DNA from: Linepithema humile
Lineage: Eukaryota; Arthropoda; Insecta; Hymenoptera; Formicidae
Direction: 5' to 3'
Assembly: GCF_040581485.1 (NCBI RefSeq)
Contig: NC_090129.1
Location: 9,410,501 to 9,474,500 of the forward strand
DNA length: 64,000 nt
Numbering within the stretch: position 1 is the stretch's first letter; the number at the start of each line of letters is the position of its first letter. Positions 21,601-32,675 of the stretch are shown piece after piece. Under the pieces are notes generated by a model that worked only from the letters and a program-made list of their open reading frames with translations, was not told where the DNA came from and did not search any database. The translations under genes and the position numbers were made by a program.

Positions 21601-24428
21601 GATGCTGCCTCTGCTCGACGACCAGCCTCCCGTCGACGTTCCGACTGATGGTCCACCTGCGCAAGCGTCACCACGCATGCGACGTTTGTCTCGAGTCCAC
21701 CGGCAATCAGCAGCGTCTCTCGAACCACGTGTGGAAGCACAAGCTCCATCATGTGTGCTACAAATGCGGCATCGCGTACCGAAACAAGCCGGACATCACC
21801 AAGCACTTGTTCTGGAAGCACGGAACGGAGAGCGTTCTGTGCCGCAAGTGTTTGCAGAAGAAGTGGCCGCACATATATCACTTCTGCATACCGCCCACGG
21901 CGTTCGTCTGCGAGGAGTGCAGCTCGAGCTTCAGTCGCGCGGTGGCGCTCAAAGTGCACAAGAGGCTGCACTCCAACGACTCGCCGTACAGCTGCGACGA
22001 GTGCACGGAACGCTTCATATCGAGGAAGCTGCTGGCGAAACATCAGGCCGCGCATAGGGAACCGGAGCCGGAAGACGTCTACGTGAACGTGACGGACGTG
22101 GTGAACGATCCGTCGTCGGACAAAGACGAGAGATCGGAGAAGGACGCTTTGACGACGACGACGACGATCGACAGTGCCGCGGCGACGGGACTCGCGGTGG
22201 AAACCGCGTCGAAGAGCGTCAAAGAGGCTGTGAAAAGAGTGGTCGACGTTTACGATCTGCCGCCGCTCAATCTGTCGTCCGAGAGCGACACCGACAGCGA
22301 GGAGGAGAAGGTGGCCACCGTGGAGAAGCCACCGGAGAAGGAAAAGATCGACGAGGACGTGGCGGAAAAGAAGAGCGAAATTGTCGAGGAAACCGTCGCC
22401 GCCGCCGCCGTCGTCGCTGCCGACGATGACGTCACCGCGCTGACCAACGATATCGTCGAAGTGGAGCGGAACGAGGAGGAAAAGAAGCAGGAAGCGCGCA
22501 TCATGGACGGCATATGGGACAACTTCAAGACTTACGCCGCCAGCCTAGACGTGGAGGAGTCCGCTAAGAACGTCGCGTTGAAAGAGAGCGTGCCTGAGAC
22601 CGATGCTGCGTACTTGAGGAGCATCGTTCTTGCCGATCACGATTATCACGTGGTGTATCGCGACAAAGAGAAGAGCGAGGAGGTGGCGACTTGCAAGGAT
22701 AACGACGGGGCGGAGGAGCAGCGGCACGACGTCAAACCTGAGAGAACCCCGTCGCCCAGCAGTCCGACTCGCAATGCCGACAACGACGCGAGCAAGCGCA
22801 AGACGAAGACGCCGAAGAAGAAGAAGCGGAGCGGCAGCGCGTCGTCCACGAGCGACTCCTCGACCGACAGCGATACGAGCAGCTGCTCGTGCGGCGACAA
22901 CTGCAGCTGCAGCAGTTCCTCCTCCGGCAGCTCGTCCAGTTCCAGCAGCAGCTCCGACTCCGACAGCTCCGCGTCCGAGAGCTCGCCGCGGAAGCAGTCG
23001 AGCGGCCGGAAAGATCGGAGCAAGAAGGAGAGGGAAATCGCGCGGGAGAACAAGTCGCAGTCAGCCGAGCCGGAGAACAAGCCGGAGATGACGATAGAAA
23101 ATGGTTCGGCAGTTCCTGAGATAACGATCGAGTCACCGACACCGCCGCTGAAGCTGTTGCTACGGGAATCCGACCTGGAGACCGAGGAGACCGAGACGGA
23201 CGAGGACTTCTACGATGAGCATCCGCAGCTGCTTGCCAACAAGACGGAGAAGCGCAATCAGCTGCAGCTGCTGGCCGCCGTCGCGTCGGCATCGGCACCG
23301 ACGTCGTTGCCGGCGATGGAGCAGCCGTCGACGCCGCTCAACAACGGCGTTTTCGACGCGGAGATGACGCTGCCGGAGATGAATGTAATGGATCAACAGC
23401 CGCAGCAACCGCAGCAACAGAAGAAGAAAGCGAAAACGAAGAAGCGGCGAAAGGGCGAGAGATCCAGGCGCAGCAACGCGACCAACGCGACGGTGGAGTC
23501 CATCAAGCTGAACATTCCCAAGGCGTTCTATTCGCAAAAGAATCTGGGATTCGCCTCGCCGGTGGCGCTGCACAACAGCAGATCCTCGACGCCGAATCTA
23601 ATGCCGGCTGCGACGTGCAATGACTTCCATAGCGTTGGAGGCGCGAGCGTCACGATGGAGATGATGCAGCAGCAGGCGCCACTGGTCGCCGCCGTCGCCA
23701 CCCCCGTCATCGGCATACCGAACACGAACGTCGGTGGCGGCTCGGAGACCGAAAACAAGAGGGTCTCGAAGCGAAAGCGCGTGCCGAAGCGTTTCTACGG
23801 CGACTCGAGCGATGACGAGCCGCAGGAGAAACAGCCGGCGTTCAGCCGATGGCGAAAAGTAGAGATTGCTCCGAGCAATCCGGTTTTTACGCCACCGCCA
23901 CCGACGGCGATCACATCACCGTTATCGATTCCAAAGCCGACGGTGGCACCGACAAAACTGACCTTCGGCGTCAAGACCGTTACAGCGGGCGTGTACAACA
24001 GGCAGCACGCTCAGGCGGAGCAAACAGCCGGCCAGCAACAGGCCACTCCGCCCGAGGTGGCGCCGATCGCCGCCGCGCCGGCATCCGCCACCGAGTCCGA
24101 GGATCCCGCCGGAAGTAGCAGCGACAGCAGCGAGTCCGAGATGGAGGACACCGGCGGCCAGCCGGGACCACCCGGCCACAACGCCGCGCCGATAACACCG
24201 GCCGTCAACGCGCCGGCCGCGGAGCGACCCGTCAAGATCTACTGCTACTGCCAGTGTCCGTACGACGAGGTGTCGGAGATGATAGCGTGCGACGGCGAGG
24301 ACTGCCGCATCGAGTGGTTCCACTTCGAGTGCGTCGGCATAATGGTGCCGCCTAAGGGCAAGTGGTATTGCCCGGACTGCCGCAAGAAGCACGGCATCGT
24401 GCAGAACAGCGACGATTACTGCGATTGA
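18693..24428 (+). CDS. Large C2H2 zinc-finger protein with C-terminal ING-type PHD finger
   Basis: One uninterrupted coding exon of 1911 residues. An N-terminal C2H2 group covers about 189-280 (CSACKMYYENWNMFLHMREIH is typical). A second, larger group spans about 833-1120 and ends FVCEECSSSFSRAVALKVHK followed by CDECTERFISRKLLAKH. Between and after these lie long acidic and Ser-rich disordered stretches (a Ser/Asp run at about 1379-1431). A PHD finger occupies about 1847-1898, with EMIACDGEDCRIEWFHFECV and GKWYCPDCRKKHG. This is very close to the ING-family PHD, which reads trimethylated H3K4, so the protein is probably a nuclear chromatin regulator. I do not recognise a named ortholog. The start is the first ATG after a likely UTR acceptor. 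The exon is markedly GC- and CpG-rich compared with its neighbours. Confidence 0.9.
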   Translation: MEDEDGESKIIDMWNILEEQQLKDSTLSNALRHSIDDVYTNVIEEEKQLIAYNSIVRKESSGKNTVAGPKLAFKGFKKRILAQAREVHTAASRNSAPESQQPTHPNARGGRDRRAERKRERKIAEYTQYLGLQPSARNRCAKCHAWSNCDPNLKQQSSCTCNSSMTPMPSTSESSATLSHASNYKRKVYLCSACKMYYENWNMFLHMREIHKRHICLFCLGMFGHAERLLHHLAKKHNVPEIPFATAGDFHNTFKGSCYLVCCDCEKVFSETDDFFSHYCSPTLTQEATDTGTSVCTICRQTGTHASTCNFALLSDTDRESYGAATPLTVADTTRADNASPATVPLPEKTNLGGKGLPRKGIKYNRNRHGGNGVQNSRPQKLNSLARKLDTKNRCNETQPDCDHDVQKEIANSLARDTVTETIMEVSRYTGGDSSDENDENDEQAVNKDVYSSRDRGLDEKSPIQNCQLDRSEPYDSVTETIMEVSRYTGEEDRIERREDSTCTPDTLASHHEKMDTEEEEETCDRSNIHPANLASSRAPSPVRWEAEEPADARSNPTCESGIESGCRSCSPRDARSPSPVNRSLFSPQHESHVSKEEEHFEDDEKVEVQKKEDKPNATAESQATFSAVASSDRSLVIKICNRNSQFSVATTTTASRESEESNADGSREKISNGADKERNLGDDQANELNDSDSDSDKLAVVDSNPEEDEEDGEEGDEAEEEAEEDVVHDDAGDGSQENQEGNGGNFGTSIDGFAETAPSGDVGEGFANSEVEGPQAEGAANDQARSQTIGDDGIALAGEDVPFIDLNVEGTLDSMELEELLKRCIEAASPFCVYCNHARYIAVNGKQLGLHMLAEHKFQPQHPAIIIHAEQFVARVKRSLEELESRHFNLNTYDSTNGTYDVPGVLIYECFHCRFHSTVHKELYLHNRKMHQKTILKCIMCKSLFYSYSELVCHLCPGVYSPNVNLRYRCCLCSTTSLPSTFRLMVHLRKRHHACDVCLESTGNQQRLSNHVWKHKLHHVCYKCGIAYRNKPDITKHLFWKHGTESVLCRKCLQKKWPHIYHFCIPPTAFVCEECSSSFSRAVALKVHKRLHSNDSPYSCDECTERFISRKLLAKHQAAHREPEPEDVYVNVTDVVNDPSSDKDERSEKDALTTTTTIDSAAATGLAVETASKSVKEAVKRVVDVYDLPPLNLSSESDTDSEEEKVATVEKPPEKEKIDEDVAEKKSEIVEETVAAAAVVAADDDVTALTNDIVEVERNEEEKKQEARIMDGIWDNFKTYAASLDVEESAKNVALKESVPETDAAYLRSIVLADHDYHVVYRDKEKSEEVATCKDNDGAEEQRHDVKPERTPSPSSPTRNADNDASKRKTKTPKKKKRSGSASSTSDSSTDSDTSSCSCGDNCSCSSSSSGSSSSSSSSSDSDSSASESSPRKQSSGRKDRSKKEREIARENKSQSAEPENKPEMTIENGSAVPEITIESPTPPLKLLLRESDLETEETETDEDFYDEHPQLLANKTEKRNQLQLLAAVASASAPTSLPAMEQPSTPLNNGVFDAEMTLPEMNVMDQQPQQPQQQKKKAKTKKRRKGERSRRSNATNATVESIKLNIPKAFYSQKNLGFASPVALHNSRSSTPNLMPAATCNDFHSVGGASVTMEMMQQQAPLVAAVATPVIGIPNTNVGGGSETENKRVSKRKRVPKRFYGDSSDDEPQEKQPAFSRWRKVEIAPSNPVFTPPPPTAITSPLSIPKPTVAPTKLTFGVKTVTAGVYNRQHAQAEQTAGQQQATPPEVAPIAAAPASATESEDPAGSSSDSSESEMEDTGGQPGPPGHNAAPITPAVNAPAAERPVKIYCYCQCPYDEVSEMIACDGEDCRIEWFHFECVGIMVPPKGKWYCPDCRKKHGIVQNSDDYCD

Positions 24429-25913
24429 TAGTTTGCTGCCGCGCGCGAGAAACGGCGACGGCGTGCTGTTACCACAATTCAACCAGATCGTTGCTTTTTA
24501 GGCGTAACGCTAGAATTGTTTTTCTTCGTTCTTTTTCACGAGCGAGCTAAGAGAGTGAGGGAGAGGAAGAGGGAGAGAAAGAGAGAGAGAGAGAGAAAAA
24601 AAGAATTAATGCTACACTGTTCCACGTTAATATTTTTCTTAAGTCGATATATACAGAAGAGGAGAGAAAGAGAGAGAGAGAGAACGCGCGCGAGAGACAG
24701 AGCGTTTGTACATAACTGTGTAAATACGTCTTAGAATTTATAAGAATGAAATGAGGTTTTTTGTGTACATTTCTTTGTACTTCTTTTAACGATGGCACCA
24801 TGTATAAACACCGTAGGGTAGCTAGATAATTAAGTAGGTAAATAGATAGTAGACAACGGTGCGAAACCGCATGAGCCTAGCTTTGTGTGAGGGCGGGGCT
24901 ACGTTTTATCGGAATCTTCGCCCAACGCGCCCGATCGTGATTGTCGGCACTGCTGGCACGGTGTCTGTGCCCCGATCCTTAAGCCATCCTCGCTGCCAGT
25001 TTCCGGCGCCCGAAGGTTCGGTAAGAACCGCGCTGCTGCTATAGAAATGCGTCGGGTTTTAGTTTCTCTTTGAAATACGGATGCAAAAATTACCATTGTT
25101 TCCGCCCCCCCTTTCCCTTTTTTTTTAATCAATATCGGTCAAATTGTATTTTTCAATCCGTTGAGTTATCCGGAATCGTGTTGTTAATTGTTCTCTTTAG
25201 TACGGGCGCAACTCGCGTGTCGCCTCTTAGCGCTTCCTCAAAGCGACGTACCTCCCGGAAGGCGAATCTTTCCTTGTTTTCTAGTCTATCGCGAGGCGTT
25301 CTTTTTTTTTTTTTTTTTTTAACGAAATAATTCTTTCACAGCACAACCCGGAACAGCCCTTCCGCCGACAGTCCTGTGCCACACCGAGAAGCCGATTAAT
25401 AGCTTGTATTAATTTTGTCGCAACGCACCAGCGAGGTTGGAAGAAGTAACGTAAGATCGGCGGGCAGGGGGGCCACTCTTCGGCCACACGAATAGTTGAT
25501 TAAGAAAGTAAGGACGCGCGGCAATCGCAAGTACTGTAAACATTTTGAAAATAATGATTATGGGATCTTCTCGCCGAAGACTTCATCGAACAGTATTACA
25601 GGAACAAGGAGAGGAAAAACGTGTCCGTCGTCCGCTTTTATATTGTTTTCTCGAGTTTCGTGCGCCTGCACACGTATATCTTTTTACGCGAAACATATAC
25701 GAAGGACTGCAACGACAGACCAGTCCGCCAGTGTTTTTTTTTCCCGGCGTCTCTTAATCTGAATTTTAAAAAAAGGAACACCGCGTTTATTGTTTTTCGT
25801 TTTTTATCGATTGTTGGCGCTTAATCAAGCTCGCTACAGCGGTAAATAGTTATAAAAGAAAAACCTCTTAGAGTACAGCAAGTAACCGCGCTGATTTCCT
25901 CAAATTGTCAGCC
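24429..25913 (+). other. 3' UTR of the C2H2/PHD gene and convergent spacer
   Basis: The first 300 bases hold two GA-rich purine runs (about 24547-24600 and 24658-24695), followed by paired Pumilio-type sites. A T-homopolymer lies near 25300. Small frames here have no coding character. The CFAP251 3' UTR, reading from the other side, must also end within this interval. Confidence 0.5.
24707..24726 (+). promoter_or_regulatory. Two adjacent Pumilio response elements in a 3' UTR
   Basis: TGTACATA at 24707-24714 and TGTAAATA at 24719-24726 both match the Pumilio consensus TGTANATA. They lie four bases apart, about 280 nt after the stop codon of the C2H2/PHD gene. Pumilio binding usually represses translation or destabilises the mRNA. 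The match is exact, but function is inferred. Confidence 0.5.
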
Positions 25914-28900
25914 CTAGTTTTCCTTCAGCAACTCAATATCCATGATGTGCATGGTGAAATCTTTGTAAGATATTCTCTGTATCATAACATAACAATACAT
26001 TACTCTCGGGAAGCCTAACGACGAACTTATCTTGTTTATTTTACATTCACCGCCTACCGTATATTCTTAAGTAACAATTTGCAACTTGGAGGGGAAAGAA
26101 GAAGGATAGTTACCGATGGGAGAAAATTAAAGGACGTGGATCTTCGCGTCGGACTTGAGCGACGGTTCTCGATCATTTTCTCGTCAGGAGGTACGAGTGA
26201 TCTGAGATACGTGTACGCTTCTTGCAGAGTCAACGGGTCACCTACGAATAAGATGAAATGAAGAGAAAGATGTACATCGTTGAATATTGGAAATAAGTTC
26301 AATCATTTATTTCGCAAGTAATACAAATTTAGTTTCAATTTTAATTAATTTTATACCTTTCATTTCTATTTGTCGGCAGATTTTTAAGTTATTTTTGTTG
26401 TAATATTTAAAATGTAGTGTTACAATATTAATTAGTATAATTGTTTAACAATTGTTTTGAATGAAAGCACAGATAATGTAAAACTAAATTTGATAGATTA
26501 ATGAATTCTACGTCAAAATACAACAGTAAAGATTTAAAACCAGACTTGTATTTTCGACAAAATCAATTAATAATGAGCGAATCAACTAATGGACTCACCG
26601 ATAGCTTTACTGTCTTCTGTCAAAATACCGAATAAAATATTCATAAACTGCTCTCGCGTTAAAGTAGGAGTTTCCACACTGTTAAAATTCTCTTCGACGA
26701 AAGTACGAAAAGCTTCTTTTATCTGATGCATACCGAGTTCAAACACCGGTCGGTGATTCACATAAAGTCGCACAAATTCCTCGAAGGTGACTTCTTTGAC
26801 AAGTTCGCCGGTTTCGACGTAATATTTGTAACACACTTCCGCTATGATATTCTCTATCTTAAATAAAATTTGTTTCAACAAATATTCTGCCTCAACATGA
26901 CATATACAATGTCTTAAAAAACAGGACTTTACAATTTTAATGAGAAATAAAAGCTCATTATTCGATATAAATATACTTTTAAGACACAAGAAATAATATT
27001 TAACGTTAAATATTAAAAAAATCGTCTGCTATATCAAAGAGTTTATCACTGAAATTAAAATCAAGGCTTTTAGGACATCGTGTAACATTATACGCAAAGA
27101 ATACTTCTTTGTTAGTCGGAAAATATCCAATAGCTCGCATGAGATTCGAGATCTGTTCGACACCGATGGTGTCAGAAACGATTTTAGGAGCGGTCGTACA
27201 TTCTTGACGTAATATCTGCGTGTAGTAGAACAGGTCTTTTATCTCGTTTATCAGCCCGTCTTTAATAAGACGATGAAACGGCGAGAGTCCTTCGCCGCCT
27301 AATTGCGCCATTGTGTCAACGGACCTGGGAAAAAAATACTCTTTTAATCATAGCTTAGATATTAAGACTTACGTGACTCGTCATATTAAACGATGATGTC
27401 AGAAGTGAGGGATTTCATGTCATGCTCTTTGATATAACAAGTTTGCACAATGAATCAGTGACTTTGAACTAATCAATTTTAATTAATTAATATAAGAACT
27501 ATTTCTGTTATACATTTTAATCAATTTACAAGATTATTAATAAAAGATAATCAAAGAAGTGGATTTTTCGAATCTATTTGATTTTAATGCAGCGTTTTGA
27601 AAAAAGTATATAAAATTTCTCACTGTTGACATCAAAATTCGATCGCAGCGAATAGTTAAAACTATAATTACTTAATCAAGAATATTAACCTGAGTCTGAT
27701 TTTCCACATTAAAACACACGGATCGTTATAGCCTGCGGTAAACATCATTTCTCTGTTGTTGCTGACGGAGATGCCTGTTATCTGAAAACGGAAACGAAGT
27801 GCGATATGTGTGTCCTTTCGCAAACATAGATATATGCGTCTGGTAAGCGTTTAACTTTTTGCGGATGGCCCGTTACACTGACGATCCTGTAAGGATTGCC
27901 GTCCAGAGGCAGCAACTGTAGGCCGATTTCTCTGTCCGTTGCGAATACCATATAATCGTTGTCCCGAGATTTCTTCTTTAAAACCTGTGAAACAGTCAGT
28001 GATTTTAGCGCGAGATTCTTATCGCAGGATGCTAATCGTTTTGAGATACAAATGCATTTACCTGCAAGTGTTGCACTGGTTCTCCAAACGTCGGCCCTAA
28101 ATAAGTACCGCGAACCATCTTGGTGACGTCGCTGAAGATTTTGTATTTATACTGCAATTACGAATAAGAGATCACGCCTTGTTCGTGCAATGAGCATCAC
28201 AGAGCGTATTACTTCCGAATTTGAGAGCATGAGGAATCCTTCGGTGCCGAATCCAGGATACCACGCCAGGCAGAGGGGAATGGCGCTCTGTTCAACCTGA
28301 TCAATGCGTAGGATTTGAAGTCCTGGCGCAGGATACGGCCCGCTGCAATCGAATTATAAAATTGTAACTTGTATTCTTTCAAGTGCAATTGTAGATTTTC
28401 GTCAATTGCTGCTTCAAATCCAGCTTACAAAAAAAAAATATTAACGTTCGCACAAATAATTTGTTAAGTGAAATCTTAATTCTCGCGAGTCACACAACGG
28501 GATACGCAGTTCACAATATTACCTGCGTTCCAAATCATACTCGACGAGCTCTCGATCTTCTCCCAAGGAGAAAAATCGCGGTATACGAGAATCGGACGCG
28601 GGCGGGCCAAAAAGTATGTCTCTGATAGGCAGATAATGCGAGTGATACTTTCCGATCAAATTCCACAGGTTGCGCTCCTTTGAAGCGGCGATGTCGTTCC
28701 TTTTGAATACCACCACTGTCAATGCGTTGTCCTGAAAAAGATGATAATCCTTATATGAATCTTAGATTTCAATTTTAGATTATGTTGCTTGTGAAATATC
28801 GAAGGCGTCGTGCTTTCTTACCGAGTAAGCCATATATTCGGCGTCTGGTGTGAACACGATTTTGTTAACGGCTACTGAAGAGTGCTTGTACGGTATCTCG

Positions 28901-31900
28901 TCTAGAGGATCCAAAGTGATATAATGTAGAATCCAAATCGTCCCGTTCTCTAAACCGCACGCCAGCATATCGCCTGAAGAATATTCTTCTCATGAAGATT
29001 CTTTTTTTTTTTTTTTTTTAAGCAAAGAAACTCATCGACACGTACATCTCGGTGAGAACTTTAGAGCGGTGACGGCTTTCAAGGATTCGTGGTTCTGCGG
29101 ACACGTGACGTAAATGAAGTTTCTGTCGGTTTCCTGTTTTTTGAGAACTGGCCGGAAGTCCGGAAGAGACGGCGTGCTCCTGGATGACGTCAGAATGCGC
29201 TTATCGAAGTTGTACAAGTGTACAGCGCCCTGCGCGTCTCCCACAATCACGTAATTGCTGTAGTTTGAAAAATTTCATCGTTATAATTATCACTTTTAAT
29301 CAATGCAATTGTATTCTGTAGCAAGATTCGATCTGTACTTTGAATTTTATCTACCTTTCTGGATGAGCGTCTAGACTAGTCACGGTAGCAAGTGGCTGTA
29401 ACACAAGACGACATTTCTGCTTTGCAATTTCTATTAATGCTATTCTTCCTGCAGAGGAGCCTAAAACAGAGAAACGAAGATTGGGAGAGACAATGTATTT
29501 AATAATATTTGTAATAATAAGTAATATAATGTTTTGTCATGTTAATCTATATCATTGTTAAAAATGTTGCAAAATAAACATCTTACATGCAAGAAAATTT
29601 CGGACATTAAATGGAGAGCTGTGTATAGTAGCATCCGTTGGCAAATTGCTTGATTTTGCCTCATTAGTTGCCTTATCTATGGATTTATCGCTCTTGTAGT
29701 TTCGTTGACCATGTTCCGCATTTGTAATGAGTTTTGACGCAGTTGCTATTTTTATTTTGCCGTTATCTTGATGCTCTGAAATATTTTAACTTGTTACACA
29801 AAACTGCATACTTTTTTTTGTTCTGCACAACAAAAGCGATCGCTTTTCTCTTCGTAGTAAAAAAATAAATGTAAAAACTAAAAATAAATAATACAATAAA
29901 TAAAAGCTTATAAAGAAATATATATAAAACCATGATAAAAAATAAAAAGTGAGAATCATGATAAAGGATTAAAATTTGAAAGAAAAGAAAGATGGATTTT
30001 CTCAAAATAAGGTTTACTTTTAGATGAATCGGTGGCTCGAAGATCGAAGCTAATCCATCGAATGGAATCGAGATCACAACTTTCACACCAGTACAAGAGT
30101 CTCAACTGATAATCGTAGAATGTAACGCGACCGTTCGAATTTCCCGTAACGAGCATGCTGCGAAATGAACGTTTAAATCACTTTACATTACGATTATTGT
30201 TAAATTATAAATTTTATATGTATGTATACCCCTCGTTATTAATAATAACAGTAATGTTGCTCTTCTGCAAATTGACAGTCTTTATGTGTTTCTTTTTTCT
30301 GTATTTGGAATCATCGATCGCGCGATTCTCCTTGCGAGAAACATCGCCCCACACCAAGATGCATCCTGAAATAATTACATAAGTAATAATAGACAAATTC
30401 TGATTTAAACAAAAGTTGATAATTGAATTAATTATTAATAAACGAAAGATATACCATTTGTAGTCGCTGTAAATACTTGTTGCACTTTTGGAACGTAGCA
30501 GGATCCATTGAAGATTCCAATACGTCGAAACTTCGCCAAGACTTGGGGATAATCGCAGCTTAAAATGTGACCGTTCTTGTTTATCAAATTTGAGAAAGAT
30601 ATAATATCATTGTAAATAAAGTCTTTATATTTTCTCAGAATTAAAGTAAATAGGTTGAAAGATAGAATAGTAATACATAAATCATGTTTTTCCCGTTTTT
30701 TTAAACAAGTAAACTACTTTATAAAAATATTGACTGCATTAATTAATTATATTTTTTAACATGGCATCTTTTTTATGACAAAATCGTTATGTGACATTAA
30801 AAAAAATTGTTTTGTACAGCAACCAAAATTAATTTTTACTGATTAATATCGTCATATGACGTATTTTTCACGAACCCAAGTTAGGAATAGAACGTGGTAA
30901 TCGGTCGTCAATGCAAACTGTTCTGAATGTTCGTCATTAAAAGTTATTTCCTTGACACGTTCAGACGTAGTGTCGACCAATGAAAATGATGCTGAAAACA
31001 TTACAATCATTATTAATACAAACTGAAATTACTCGACAATCATAAATGTTCTTAAAAATTTTGATCATAATAGATATGCTTTTTTATTAATTACGGATTT
31101 GTGTAATTTTTAATAATGTAAATAAAATACAAGTGATAGTTAATATTCTATTAAATATTCTAAGATGAGAAAATTCTTAATGAGAATAAATTAAAGGAGC
31201 GAACCATTTGGCCTGTCTTTTCCATGAGTCCACAGCCAGAAATATACGTTCTGACACTTTCCATTGCCGACGGTAACTACATGATTAGCGTCAGGACTAA
31301 TACGAGCAGCTGTCATGCCCTCATTTCCATGCGGATTGAATAAAGTGCAAACGGGAGACCTGCAAGTGTTAAACAAACGTGTCAAATTTTTCTTACGCAA
31401 GGAAAATAGTTTTGCAAAACAATCTCCGAGGAAAACACTCGCCATTTCTCCGTGTCCCAAATCACAGTCACGCAATCCTGTTCAAAATCCGCTGTCAGCA
31501 GCCACTTGCCATCTCGCGTGGTCGACAACGTTCTCACAGCATTTCGCTAAGGAATGCAAAATCTCTTTTGCACAAACGCAAGGAATACATTACAATTATT
31601 TCGCTAAAAAGAGTTCAATGTACGTGGCCCAGAAGCGGTGACATCTTCCGCGAGCTGCAGTTGTAGATCATCGCAGCATGCGAGCAGGCGTATGCCACTA
31701 GCACATGATTTTCCGCAGTTAGATTTATCACCGGTACTGCCGGATTTATCCCGAAGGACCATTGTAGTTTCTGAAAGAAACAATTCTTGACAATTAAAAA
31801 GATTTTGCTCACTCCGCAACACATATCGCAACTTTATGATCCACTTACGAATGGCCAAAGATCGCGCTCCGCGAATTCCCGTTCGAAACGTTTCTTCTTT

Positions 31901-31980
31901 ACGTTTGTTTCGTTGCTTTCGGCATTTTCGGTATCCGTTTGAAATCGGTTGGAAAACGGAAAGGCGAGAGGCATCGCCAT
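25914..31980 (-). CDS. CFAP251: Cilia- and flagella-associated protein 251 (WDR66)
   Basis: Twenty-one minus-strand exons give 1009 residues (human about 1149). Exons: 31980-31849, 31770-31624, 31546-31443, 31359-31205, 30991-30876, 30575-30455, 30365-30230, 30157-30018, 29775-29587, 29460-29355, 29257-29046, 28973-28822, 28731-28523, 28342-28213, 28151-28062, 27984-27856, 27781-27690, 27324-27105, 26857-26599, 26241-26114 and 25976-25914. WD40 repeats fill most of the protein, from LQWSFGINPAVPV and VTVIWDTEKW to DNDYMVFATDREIGLQLLPL. The C-terminal EF-hand-like region has LGGEGLSPFHRLI, LMRAIGYFP and FVRLYVNHRPVF. CFAP251 is a calmodulin- and spoke-associated (radial spoke 3 base) axonemal protein required for sperm flagella. 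Intron 3 is best read as GC-AG, and intron 5 uses a weak acceptor ending AACAAG. An in-frame upstream ATG at 32061 is possible. The second in-frame ATG lies two codons downstream. Confidence 0.93.
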
Positions 31981-32675
31981 TTTATAACAAAATGCAATCG
32001 GAAAATTCAATTTGTAAACGCTAAAGTAGAATGTGTGCACAGTTCTTGTTTCTGAGATCATCTCATTTGTAATAAAAAATATTTCTCACAAACACATGCA
32101 GAACTTGGACGTGAGTATAGTTACAGAAATTATTGCTTTCAGTCAAACACAATATATATTAACCATTAAAATTATATCAATTATAACTTCAATCAATTAT
32201 AATTCAGTGTTAACTAGGAAACTTATATTGGACGTTTGGGAAATCTATTTTTACTCATATAGGAAATTGCTTTGTGTGAAAAACACATGATTTGATTTCA
32301 ACAATTTATTAAATAATATTTACGTAACTTCATCGGTATGATAGTTGAGTATCACTAAATTAACGATAATTTTTTTACATCAATAATACTAACGTATTGT
32401 CTCTTGAAAAAATAATGTATATAAAAAATCATGTTAGTACAATATTGTATATAACGGATCAGTTATTTTTTTGAATTCTAGATTCCATTCTTTTATTGTT
32501 TCTTTTGTAATACTGCGGTATTCCAGCATTCTTGTATGCGGCGAAAAGCTATCTCAGCCAAAAGAGATTACCTTGCTCTTCTCACATCACAGTACAAATC
32601 GCGTTAACTCCTTAATGGATAATCGATAAAATCGGCATTCGGGAAAAAGCACAATGATGCTACGCGTGCATCGAT
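31981..32675. other. Spacer between CFAP251 promoter and TrxR 3' end
   Basis: AT-rich, no coding exon. It contains the TrxR 3' UTR, with a minus-strand AATAAA at 32305-32310 as a plausible poly(A) signal, and the CFAP251 upstream region. Confidence 0.5.

Noticed and set aside
31191..31475. CFAP251 as a frameshifted pseudogene
   Set aside because: A GC-AG intron restores the frame with the expected length, and all other 20 exons are intact.
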